Shown here piece by piece: positions 11,334 through 21,475 of a stretch of 64,000 nucleotides of DNA. The notes beneath the pieces were generated by a model. It saw only the letters and a list, made by a program, of their open reading frames with translations, ran no database searches and was not told the DNA's origin. The DNA is from Linum tenue. Taxonomy: Eukaryota; Streptophyta; Magnoliopsida; Malpighiales; Linaceae. The stretch covers positions 30,335,811 to 30,399,810 of the forward strand of contig CAMGYJ010000003.1 of the NCBI GenBank assembly GCA_946122785.1, read 5' to 3'. The translations under genes were made by a program, and so were the position numbers. Numbering within the stretch: the first letter of the stretch is position 1; each line of letters opens with the position of its first letter.

Positions 11334-11869
11334 TAGGGATGATAATTGAACCTGAATTCATAAGTACCTAATCCGATCCACCCCAATCAAAGAGGTTAAA
11401 ATCGAGTTTTAATGGAATTTGGGTTGGTGTTGGTTTTAACTGCCTTTGAAATTAGCAGGTTCAATCGGGTTTGGGTTTTGTCAAAACCCAACTCGTGTCC
11501 ACCCGACCCACATGCATAAAGCAAAAGGACATTTTCTGTACATCTAACCATAATACTGTGACTAATTTACAAGTGTTGTTAATCTTTATGGAACTATAAA
11601 CATAATAATATGGATAATTTATGGATGTGGCTTGTGAGTAGTCTTTATTGATATACATTCGTAGGAATATTTCGATAAAGTTATGATGTGAGTGTTCAAG
11701 AAAATCATGAATAGTTATATACGTGAACATGGGTTACCATTAGGTTGGGTTGGGTTAAGTTTTTCACTTCTAAAATCCAATGAATATTTTATTGGATCTT
11801 TTAATGAGTGCACCCGCTGAGTTGGATTTGAGTTTAGAGAAACTCAACCCTGACTCGTTGTCATCCCTA
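11334..11869. mobile_element. 536-bp hAT-like element (TAGGGATG family)
   Basis: Ends are TAGGGATGATAA and TTGTCATCCCTA, about 12-bp inverted repeats. The flanking 8-bp repeats are TTTACAAG (11326-11333) and CTTACAAG (11870-11877), 7 of 8 identical. Subterminal 'gggttttggttt' and 'aaacccaac' blocks are typical of this family in the window. No coding capacity was seen. Two other members lie inside the TR-GAG element at 44545-49668. Confidence 0.85.
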
Positions 11870-12000
11870 CTTACAAGCTTCTTCTAGCTAAAGTGCTACA
11901 CGTAACAATGTCAGCCCCTTATGGCCCTATGTATATATATGAGTATGACAAAATGCTCTAAGTTCCTACACCTCCTCCTTGAATCCTAATTAGCTAGCTG

Positions 12001-12040
12001 ATCATAAAATGCACTATAAGATCATAAAATGCACTATAAG
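12001..12040. repeat. Exact tandem duplication of 20 bp
   Basis: ATCATAAAATGCACTATAAG occurs twice without a gap or mismatch. It is a recent local duplication in otherwise unremarkable sequence. Confidence 0.9.
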
Positions 12041-12110
12041 CAAAGAACGATAAAGGCAAATTGATGCAACACTCAAGCACCTCGCAGCAAGTCCACGATG
12101 ACGGTTAATA

Positions 12111-12600
12111 AGAGCATCTGCAATGGCAATGAGATGAAAGTGAAATAATAACTTGCATTGTTGTGGTCTCATTTATAGATGGTGCAAATTTGCGCACCAT
12201 GCAATTTGGTATGAAATTGTAACATGGTCCCACTCATTCATTTGCAATTCATATAATTTTTTCTGTTATTATGTCTTTGTTGTTGGATCCATAGCCAACA
12301 ATTTGATTATCAGTTTATCTTTTCGACGTTGTTCTTTTGACTTCAAATCAACCTCCATAATGATGGAAAATTGCTTCATCGCTTCTACCTTTTCCATTTT
12401 AATTTATGTTTGTCGTTGCATTAACTTCATGTTTTTTTTTTACGATTCAGATGGCATAGATTTTCTTAACATTATCTTTGGATTCTTTTCTTCCCGAGTG
12501 ATGAGGATGAGACACGTTCTCTGCCATTTACATTTATCTTTACAACTAGTTTCATGTCCTGGCCATTTTTATTGTGACGTATGTTTTCATGTTAGCTGAA
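12111..12600 (-). mobile_element. Possible relic of a GAGCATCT-type DNA transposon
   Basis: The left edge 'gagcatctgcaatgg' (12112-12126) resembles the ends of many plant DNA transposons. On the minus strand near 12300-12365 the reading MEVDLKSKEQRRKDK... LLAMDPTT resembles the NAM-associated C-terminal segment found with PIF/Harbinger-derived genes. No matching right end was found. The 148-residue plus-strand open frame here is very rich in Cys/Phe and is likely an antisense shadow. Confidence 0.3.
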
Positions 12601-14376
12601 TTTTTTTCGCATAGATATTTTCTCAAAAAATTGGATCATTTAACTTATATAATTAAGATGTATGCTAATGGTCAACAATATCTGTGCGTATGAGAAAAAA
12701 ATCGATGCCACTCTACATGGCTTACTGCCTACCGTAGTTACCTTAGCCTACACTGTGATACTTTAGAAGAACACTAAATGGGGAAACCAAAACATATTTC
12801 TAGTTGCGAACCTTTTCATCTTCCTAGGTGTAGTGTTTCTCCAACACTCTTCTCCTAATATGTGGTTCCAAGTTACCAGCAACTTCCTTCTCGAGCCTGG
12901 CATTGGATTTTTATATCATGTTAGTTGATATTATGTTACCCGGTTGTAATATTAATAGTGTGTGATAAAAACTTGTCCTAAAAAAAATATTAATTGTAGC
13001 ATCATAATTCTTTCATATGTTATTTTTTCATTAATAATTAGTTATAACATATGTTCGTTATTTTGTGTAGGAAACACTAAGTCTACTATGAGAATTGACT
13101 TTCCAAAACTTACGCACAAAATTGAAGTCCACAATTGACGGCTCCATTACCCTTGGTTGCACTGTGAAAGTAGGCATCAAATGGTGTACATCCTCAATGG
13201 ATGAGGGATGAACAACCTTGTACTTTGTATTGCTTATCTTGACCTTTCTTTTGTTTTATTTTAGTGCATTTTTCATAGGAAGGTCGCCATAATAGTTGAT
13301 TGAGCGAAACAAAGAAGAAATAGTCGAGATAAAAATACAGAAAATAAAAGGTATAGTAGACGTAAAATACGTGTTGGGTAGTATTAGAAAGCTGGTCAAA
13401 CAAAAAAGCCTTGGAGGAATGTTTTTGGGTTCATGAGTCTCGCAGCATTAGTGATAACATGGTCAAACAAAAAAATGCAAACTACCCAAATAACTGTGAT
13501 TGTTGTTGCCAATATATGTGGTAACATGGACTATTTTCCAACAGCAGAGAAGAAAATATGAGTACTTCAAAGAGTACCAAGTGTATGTGATCAACAACCT
13601 TTCTAGTATGTACATCATTTGCAGAACGGTGGCATTTGGACCAGCCAAAGCACTAAAATTGTCATTTCCAAAAAGAACAAACAATGTTGCAACAACGTTA
13701 GGGATTTTAGTATTTTTATCTGCTAACTTTGATGTGTCATTGACATTGAAGGCGAAACCACGTAGTGTGGGAAAGGTTTATGTTTGAACATTCAAGTGTG
13801 AAGACTAGTACCTACATACTCAGAGTGGGAGGAGGTAAGTGTGTGTATGTGTTTTTGGATCACTTTATTTTATAAGCTTACAAACCTTCCTTTATTTAAC
13901 CCCATCATTCTTTTCTTATTCCCCTTGTCAAACTATATTTAACTCAACACAATTTAAGGTCATTCTGGTTTTTATTCAATATTCGTGTCATACCTTTTTT
14001 TATACTAAAGTTATGACCATTTGCTATAATCATGTTATATAACCATATTATATAACCATCTTACATAAACTAAATGATGTCTTAATATCTCAAGCTATCT
14101 CCGCTCAAGATAGACTTCCAAAGTCAAGATTTGCCTTAAGGTTTTTCTCTACTTCTCTGTATTTGCTATTACATTTGAGTAAACCATGACCCAATTTGGT
14201 AGTTGTGATCTTAGGAATTTATTAGAGAGAGAGAATCAATTACCAATTAATTCCAAATACTTGGACCTCCTATTCATTTCATTTGAAAATCAAAACCCGA
14301 TCAATACCAAATGTATATAAGACCTGGAATTTCATCACAAACACTTGTAAAAGTATAAAATATGACAAAGGTTGAT
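12600..14376. other. Non-genic stretch
   Basis: AT-rich sequence without recognised genes or transposon ends. An imperfect inverted pair ('tttttttcgcatagatatt' at about 12601 and its partner near 12677-12701) suggests a decayed foldback. The frames at 13463-13787 have no family features that I recognise. Confidence 0.35.
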
Positions 14377-15795
14377 GGGCCGTTTACTTGCCATTCCATT
14401 TCTGTTAGCTGCCACAACATAAAACAAAATTAAAATGAAAACGAAGCTGTCATTTCCTGGAAAACAAAACCTGAAAAAACCTTGTTTAGCTGAGAATTTT
14501 GGTGAGTTCTGAAACTGAGTTCTGAACTGAAAATCTGTTTAGTTGCTTCATTCTGTTTTCTGATTCTTGATTATCATACAACCCTAAACTTGTTTAGTTA
14601 GTTCATTCTGTTTTTCGATACTTGATTATCACAATTTTTTCATTGAGTATCATACAACTCTAATCATTTGTTTACATTTTAATACGAATCACATATCAAC
14701 ATTGTTATAAAAAAAGCAAACACATGACATTCTAATTGCTCTCCTACTAATATTTGAAGAATTTGACAACACAATTCACTTATATAAGTACATTATATAC
14801 ACTAGGTCTCATTGTCCGCACTCCGCGCTAAAAGGTGTACATATTTGATTAATTCATTTCAACATGAAAAAAGAACCATCAAAAGCAAGTAAACGGTTAC
14901 AATTGGTGATCTAAATACACAATAAAAGGAATTGGATCATCTACAGAAAATTATGCAGCACACTGATTGGAATCAAATGAAGGGATGCTGCATTCTTTAA
15001 GGTCGTCATTGTCTTCACTAATTCCATTATTATCCAACATAGAAACAATAGCTTCAACTGTATGTCGATCACACTCCGTCCACTGTAATGAAAAGATCAA
15101 TGATAACTATCAGAGTTGGTTTTTATAGAACAAATTGATTTAAATATGATTTCTTCCTCTGTTCACGATCTACAAAATAGGCCACACAAAACTCTAGATC
15201 GAGAACAAAATTGTTTACCTTCCAATCCAGCTAAACCCTAATTAAAAGGGACGAACCAGCCAGCCAAGCAAAGACGAGCACATGCAGGAGCAAAAGAGGA
15301 ACCTTGGCGGTTGCTCGCCAAGTAGCTAAGACGAACGGAGAGCGGGGAGCACTAGCAGTGGCGAGTCGGCGACAAAGGATGGACTGCGACGATGGTGGCG
15401 TTGCGTCGGTAGTGGGAGACGCGACGGTGGCAAGTCGGTTCGGCGATTGAGGAAGTGCGGCGGCGATCAATGATGGCGGAGGCTGGAGTCAAAAGGAGGT
15501 AATCTGGAGGCAGTGGGAGAAGAAGTAAGGGCTTAACAAGGGGAAAAAAAGAGTTAGGGTGAATGGGGATTCGATCCCCAAACCTCATTAATGATGTGGA
15601 CTGATAAATGGGGAAAATCCTGTGTCACTTTTTCAGGAAACAGAAATTTGTTGTTTCCTAAAAACTGCCTACTTATTGTCTCATTGTTTTTTCAATAAAA
15701 AACGAAATGGCAAATAAACACATTTTTTAATCCGTATTTTCTGATTATTATTTTGACAACAAAAAACAGAAAATGAAATGGCAAGTGAACAGGGC
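14377..15795. mobile_element. 1.4-kb terminal-inverted-repeat element
   Basis: The left end GGGCCGTTTACTTGCCATTC and the right end (reverse complement GCCCTGTTCACTTGCCATTT) form inverted repeats of about 28 bp with a few mismatches. A 5-bp direct repeat TTGAT abuts both ends (14372-14376 and 15796-15800). Inside are two diverged copies of a 50-bp block near 14540 and 14590 ('gtttagttnnttcattctg'). A minus-strand coding-like piece at 14955-15085 lies after an acceptor-like 'cattacag' and reads WTECDRHTVEAIVSMLDNNG, ending SNQCAA stop. The superfamily is uncertain because a 5-bp duplication fits no common plant class cleanly. Confidence 0.65.
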
Positions 15796-15939
15796 TTGAT
15801 TTTCCTATAAAACCTTCATATGAAGAATACATATGCTAATACAAATTGTTTTGCAAATAGGAACGAAAATATGCATAAATAACTTGATATGTGGCCTTGA
15901 CACGATGATTTAACAACCAAATCCCCTAAGAATAAGGAC

Positions 15940-16190
15940 TAACTAACGACTATTTTAGGTGTTATCAATCCGGGGACTTTCCAACTCGCCATGGTTGGGG
16001 CGAGTGGCGGAGGAACAATCTGTATGGGTGGAGCAGCCCCACCAGCATTTGTTTTGTGGTGCAGGCAGTTGGGATGGTGGCTCTGACAGCGGGAGAAGTC
16101 CCAATATATAGTTGCTCGACCAGGTCCTTGCATGCCGCCTAGAGGATTTGTGAGACTACCGTCGACATAATTGGAAGTTGGAACAGAGGC
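15940..16190 (-). pseudogene. Unidentified coding-like fragment
   Basis: The minus strand is open from about 16190 to a stop at 15939. It reads PTSNYVDGSLTNPLGG, MQGPGRATIYWDFSRC and PTMASWKVPGLITPK. An acceptor-like 'acaccag' lies just upstream. The reading looks protein-like but I do not recognise it. It could be a C-terminal exon or a captured fragment. Confidence 0.25.
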
Positions 16191-16452
16191 AACCTGGTGT
16201 ACGTTGCTTCACTTGCAACAAGAGGTACAGGGTGGCCACTCTTTAGTTTCACGTCCATCTCTCCAGTTCCATAAAAGGAGAAAACAATGTCTCTACCGCA
16301 ACATCACATCTGAAATAGCCTGTTGCCTAGTATACAAAGCCTTAAAACATAGTCCAAAGCCCTAACCTCAGAAGAGGTGCACCAGCTGGTGCAATCGAGG
16401 TAACATAATATAACCAGATGGAACCACCCTTCCCTTTCAGGCTCGTTGTCAT

Positions 16453-16516
16453 GCACATGCCTTCATCCGTAGCAAGTGATCACAGCACATGCCTTCATCC
16501 GTAGCAAGTGATCACA
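16453..16516. repeat. Exact tandem duplication of 32 bp
   Basis: Two copies of the unit that starts GCACATGCCTTCATCCGTAG stand head to tail with a period of 32. They lie just beyond the 3' end of the membrane-protein gene (minus strand, stop at 16591), so they may be in its 3' UTR. Confidence 0.9.
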
Positions 16517-16590
16517 GCACAAAGCCCCAAACTTGATTATCAAACTTCTGTGTCCCCCATCAAGCTATGTTCCGCAGCAGATGAACATCT

Positions 16591-17648
16591 TCATTGGCTG
16601 CGATTCCCTAAGAAGTCTTTGGTTCTCTTCCTAATTCGTGTAAACACAATAACACCCAAAGCGAGGAGCCACGGGTTAAAGTTACCCTCAAAGATCCTGG
16701 AATTCTTGATCCACTGAGGAGGTTCTTTCACCAGTACGGTTATGAATAAGGTTATTATTGCCACCCCGAACAAGATCTTGGTGACCGGCTTTATCATCGA
16801 ATCCTGAAATTCCCATGTTCAATGGCATCAGTAATATGGTTTTTCAAGTAAAGCATTCTGGAAAGTGGGAGAAAAACATTCAAGGCAGAGCTGCTAGAAC
16901 TGTATTTGCTATAGCCTACTTCCAGAGCTGATTAGTTACTCCAAGGTGTAAATTTTCTACAGTAATGGGAAAGACTGGGCAACAGACTAATCCAATTTGC
17001 TGGGATGATGAGGCTCACGAAATCTGTAACTCAAGCAACAAGAATTGAATCACGAATTAATGGAACTCCAGTGGCCCTTACTACTTATAATCCCCATTTT
17101 CAGTATCTTAGCACAACTGTAATTCTCAACGGAGCCATATAGACTGCCATCACCAAGCTAAAAAAAGACCATGGGTCAGCCAAGCAGTGCATTGATCCAT
17201 GGTATTTAGCATCTAAACATATTCTTCTCAAAGAAAGAAACTTTTCCCGATCCAGAGAACAGAGCAGATAAGTGAGATATTAAGGGTTTACCTGTGGCTC
17301 GCCGTCGAGGTAAATTACGGCTCCGTGTTTATAAGCAAGCATGGACCTGCCGTTCTTCCGGTTGAATCGGATCGGGGTGCCCCGGGTCATGGACCCGGGG
17401 TTGAAAGCGTAAACGCACTTGAAGCCGTGCTTATCGAGGATGTCTCGGACCTCCAGTTGATCCTGCTCCCACCCTCCCAATTTCATCTTGAAAACTTCAA
17501 TCGGGCCTTTCCCTTGCCGATAAAGATGAATCTCCGCTTCTGGCACCGGCGTCCCTGCGGATTTTGGGTTGCCGTCGGCTTCGATTAGCGGCGTAGTCTC
17601 CGAGCTCATCTCGTCGACTTCTCTGATTTCTTCGTCCGCCGTCGCCAT
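16591..17648 (-). CDS. Conserved plant transmembrane protein, two exons
   Basis: Exon 1 (17292-17648) starts MATADEEIREVDEM and includes TTPLIEADGN, IEVFKMKLGGWEQDQLEVRD and MTRGTPIRFNRKNGRS. It ends GEPQ before a GTAAAC donor. Exon 2 (16591-16803) follows an ATTTCAG acceptor, in phase 0. It contains a hydrophobic segment ILFGVAIITLFITVLV, then NPWLLALGVIVF (a second segment), and ends KDFLGNRSQ stop. The product is 189 residues with an acidic N-terminus and two C-terminal membrane spans. This arrangement matches a widely conserved plant 'transmembrane protein' family of unknown function; the resemblance is from memory. The intron is about 490 bp. The start is the first ATG in an uninterrupted frame, preceded by a CT/GC-rich leader. 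Confidence 0.85.
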
Positions 17649-17762
17649 CCTCGCCTCCTGCTGGCTGAATTGAATATTGCCGTCGCGCAGAAAGTGGACC
17701 GGTGAAGTAAATGAACGAAGCGAACTATCGATGGGGGATAAAGTTCCTGGCTTTGATCATTG

Positions 17763-17811
17763 GATAAAGGCCCAAAATTTCTTAAAAAAAAAAAGATAAA
17801 GGCCCAAAATT
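17763..17811 (+). mobile_element. Tail-only retro-insertion (15 bp with 17-bp duplication)
   Basis: GATAAAGGCCCAAAATT occurs at 17763-17779 and again at 17795-17811, exactly repeated. Only TCTT plus eleven A lies between. This is the structure expected from a reverse-transcription insertion that copied little more than a poly(A) tail. A chance slippage duplication is an alternative. Confidence 0.5.
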
Positions 17812-17939
17812 AAGGTCCATTTTAGATGGACCCGTATCAACAGTACATTTGATTACCAGCCCAATTTGAGAATTTAGCCAAGGCGTCAACTTCTGCTGCT
17901 TTAATTGGACTTTGGACTTTCAAGTAACATGGTTTTTGG

Positions 17940-18175
17940 AGGTAAACACTATGCATTAGTTATCGTGGATAATTTTAGGAGATTTTTTTTTATGTATTCT
18001 TAGCTATCAAATATAAGACCGTTAAGAAATTTTAAAGTCATTTATTTTACAAGTCCAAAATGAGAAACAACAAAAATCATTCACATTAGGAGTGATCAAG
18101 GTGAACAATTGATAAGAGATGAACTTCTGGTTCACTGTAATCAACTAAGTATTAAGCATACATTTTTGTCCATAT
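17940..18175 (+). pseudogene. Copia integrase relic
   Basis: GGKHYALVIVDNFRRFFFMY matches the start of the copia integrase core ('..YALVIVDDFSRFTWVYFL'). After frameshifts the same strand gives IRSDQGEQLIRDELLVHCNQ and LSIKHTFLS, matching the IRSDHGGEF... NGIKHNFS region. Both catalytic aspartate regions are recognisable, but stops and shifts show decay. No LTRs were found. Confidence 0.7.
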
Positions 18176-18179
18176 AGAT

Positions 18180-19383
18180 CAATTCTCCTTACTCGTGTCA
18201 ATTTTTGTTCTCTCCTTGCCAAGAACAAGATCGGTTTTGTCATTGCAACCTTTCCAAAACCTCATTCGGGAGAACCACACCATGGCATTGGTTGGCTTTG
18301 TCAGGCTATGTAACGCGAGATACGAATGAGTCTCAGTTGCAGCTTTTACTTCGAAGCTGGACCTAAGGAGATTCGTGTCTAAGTGAGCTCTCATCTTATA
18401 AGTAGCTAGAATAGTGGTTAAGTAGTTTGGTTATCTTAGTCTCTTAATCACTACTATTGTTTGGCTAGATAACAAACCATAGTTGAAGTAACGGTACACT
18501 AGAGACCTGTGGTTCGATAATTTAATTACTTTACTTACCCTATGCTACACTCGATCGTCAGTTATGCTTGGCCTTCAATCGAGAATGTGTAGTTAGGTGA
18601 TGCCACCTTATTTATAGTGTTTATTACTCTCATTCTTAAAACATTTTCCCTTGCTATCAAGATACATTTAGTCATTTTAATAGTATTTCATATCTAGATA
18701 AAATATATTTGATCGATGAGCATCTAATAGACCTAGGTTATGTTCTTGTACTCTTTGATGCATTATGGGTATGTTTTTGGTGGTTTTGAAGTTACAAATC
18801 AACATATGGAAGATTGGATCAAGCATTTGGAAAATTCTGGAGGATCAAATAAGCTATAAAGAGAATAGTCTGAAGCCTTTCTGAAAAAGATGAGTTCTAA
18901 TGACGAAGAAGTCAGCTGGAGGTCTCTAGGGTTTGTGAGAGGCCACTAAAGGGTTTCAACTAACCTGACATTTTGGATATCAAAGGGTCGTCTTGCAATT
19001 TGATTTTTACAGTCACATACAACCCTGCTCGTCAATATGACGGCCTAGTGCTTCAATTTAACAGTCTTCTCGAGCGAGAATGGATGGTAACGATCTCATG
19101 TCCATTGAGAGCTATCTTTAGGATGATCATTTGGCTAATAAAGGCACATATATATATGCTTCTTGGATTGCATTCTATTTCTGATTAAGACTCGGTTATT
19201 GGTTATTGACTTTTATATGATACAATTTGAATTTGTGATATGATTGAAGTTTCTGAGGTATTATAAATTGTATAAGCTAGTGGGTATTCTCCACCTTTTC
19301 TGATAAAGAAGAAAAAACTCCATGAACCACCTAGTGTTTCACATACATCAGAAAACTCAATGTCCCATGCACACATGATGACA
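18180..19383. other. Non-genic stretch
   Basis: No recognised gene. The open frame on the minus strand at 18179-18394 has no family features. The sequence directly downstream of the integrase relic may be further decayed retroelement. Confidence 0.3.
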
Positions 19384-19391
19384 CCCTAAAC

Positions 19392-19774
19392 TAGGGGTGT
19401 CAATTCGGGTTTAATTTTTTGGTTTTAACCGAACCCGAACTAGTAAGCTATATTATTGGGTTTTGGGTTTCGATTTTGTTTTAGGTTTGGGTTTGCAGTT
19501 TTCGAGTTTCATTTTTCGGTTTCGGTTTTGATTTCGGGTTTAGCTAAAAATCTGAAACCATATCAACTCTTCATATTTCATAGTGTGTTTTGATTTTTGG
19601 GTTTCGATTTTGCGTTACCCAAACCTAAAATTGTTAAACGACTTTTCGATTTCGATTAACAGAAACCATAAAATCTTTATCAATTTCAGGTTCGGTTTTC
19701 AAAGGACAACATTTTTGGTTTTCGGGTATTTTTGGATTTGGGTTCGGTTATCCAAACCCGACCCGACACCGCTA
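19392..19774. mobile_element. 383-bp hAT-like MITE with perfect 8-bp duplication
   Basis: Ends are TAGGGGTGTC and GACACCGCTA (9 of 10 inverted). They are flanked by identical CCCTAAAC (19384-19391 and 19775-19782). The interior has subterminal 'ttcgggttt' and 'aaacccgaccc' blocks and repeats of 'ggttttgattt'. It has no coding capacity. It lies about 160 bp upstream of the LINE. Confidence 0.9.
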
Positions 19775-20179
19775 CCCTAAACGGCGTATTGTAAGTTGTA
19801 ACCAACTCATCTGGATCATAAAGATCGTTGTGAACCCATGGGCTAAGAAACAAAATGGCAAGAGGACCAAAGTTGAGACAAAAAATCAATTACAACACAC
19901 CCAATTTAGTATGGTTTTGCAAATGCTAACACGGAAAAGGACGGTAAGCGAATAGTTTTTTCTCTCTTCCTCTAGAGAGCCTTTCTGTTTCCTCTCTCTC
20001 TGTCTTCTGTGAGTGGTGACGTTTCATCTCCCTTCTGAGGACTCCTCCCCTTCTTCTCTTCTGGTTTTGGATCCCTCTTTTTGGGTTTTGGTTTGTCATT
20101 TTCGGGTGAAGTTTTCGTGCTTTCTGGTTCGGGCTGTATTTTGAGAGGTTGTTACAATCCAGGGCGTTATTAGTGTGCC

Positions 20180-21475
20180 ATGGCAGAGGACATAGCTGTG
20201 CAACTATCCGAAGTGAACCTGACAGAAGATGAAGAGTCAATCATTAGCATTGAAGAATCAGTTACCACCGAAGGTGTTGAAGAAGCTATTAAGGAATTGG
20301 GAGTTGCTGGAAAAGTTATAGTAGGAAAACTTCCTGCGGAAAAGATCCTGAAAAGGATCTTCAGTGAAGCTTGGAAACTAAAGAAGGATTTCGATATTCA
20401 AGTAACTAGACAAAACATTATAAGACTTCAATTCTACTGTCTCGACGATAAGAGTAAGGTTCTGAATGGAGGTCCTTGGCATCTGGAACGACAACTCCTG
20501 ATATTCAAAGAAATCCCCCCTGATTTAGACCTGGAAAAGCTGGAGTTTACGACTACTGACATTTGGGTCCGAGTTCAAAATTTTCCTTTAAAGCTAAGAA
20601 ACCAGCAGATGGCGGAGAAGATAGGAGAAATGTTTGGCAGTTTCATTCGTTGGGAAGAATTGCATTCTGGAGTCAGCAGTGAATACATGAGAGTGAGGGT
20701 GGCTCTGACTATTACGAAGCCCCTAAGGAGAGTGGCTAAACTGCAAGGTCCTGATGGACCAATATCTTATAGAGTGGGATATGAAAGGCTTCCGATCTAT
20801 TGTTTCAAATGTGGGATGTTTGGCCATCTGAAGAAAGCTTGTGAGAGGAATACTGATGAGGAAAAGCATAAAGAAGATCCTTATGGTTCCTAGCTACGGG
20901 CTTAGTCACCCCTGAAAAAGATCTCTTTCAAGGAAAAAGGAAAAGCTCAACAATTAGCTAAATTGTGGAATGAAATAAAGGCTGAAAAAGATGAAAAGGA
21001 AAGGAAGGAAAGTACTCTTCGGATTGAGAATGAAGCTAGTAGTGCTCTTGAGGTCCTTTCAAGAAACCTTCAGGAGACACATGTCCAGGAACAGGATATT
21101 AGAGCCCTGCAGAAAGATCAAATTACTGAGGGGAATGAGCAGAGTAAGGATAAAAGCGACACAAATAATGGAAAGGAAGGGAGGACAGAAGAGGTGGAGG
21201 AGAAAAGACTGATTATGACTGGTAAACAGGAAACAAGCGAGAAGAGTAAGCAGCAGGACAAAAGGAAATGGACAAGAATTGCGAGAGAGCAGACTGGCAT
21301 ATCAAAAAAGAGCCAAGAACAAGAACTGATGATGACTGGAAAGAGAGGGGCTCCAGATGACATGGACGTGGATTTGGTGCCCTGTGTGGAAAAACGTCCA
21401 AAAGGAAACTCTAAATTGATCATGGATGGCGATGTGGCGGTCCTTGCTGAGGAGCAAGGCCGCCGAGCCCAATGA
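20180..21475 (+). pseudogene. LINE ORF1: DUF4283 / zinc-knuckle protein, with internal stops
   Basis: The start MAEDIAVQLSEVNLTEDEES is followed by DUF4283 features: VIVGKLPAEKILKRIFSEAW, LNGGPWHLERQLLIFKEI, DIWVRVQNFPLKLRN. A CCHC knuckle, CFKCGMFGHLKKAC, lies near residue 211-224. TAG at 20891 and a second TAG at 20903 interrupt the 'PYG.WLRA' region. Reading then continues in frame from 20963 as a charged Lys/Glu-rich tail to TGA at 21473-21475. The stop overlaps the ORF2 ATG at 21472 (ATGA arrangement). Known role in plant LINEs: RNA binding of the retrotransposition particle. Confidence 0.85.

Noticed and set aside
12153..12599. 148-residue plus-strand open frame
   Set aside because: Cys/Phe-rich and without motifs. 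The opposite strand has a better protein-like piece, so this is taken as a shadow.
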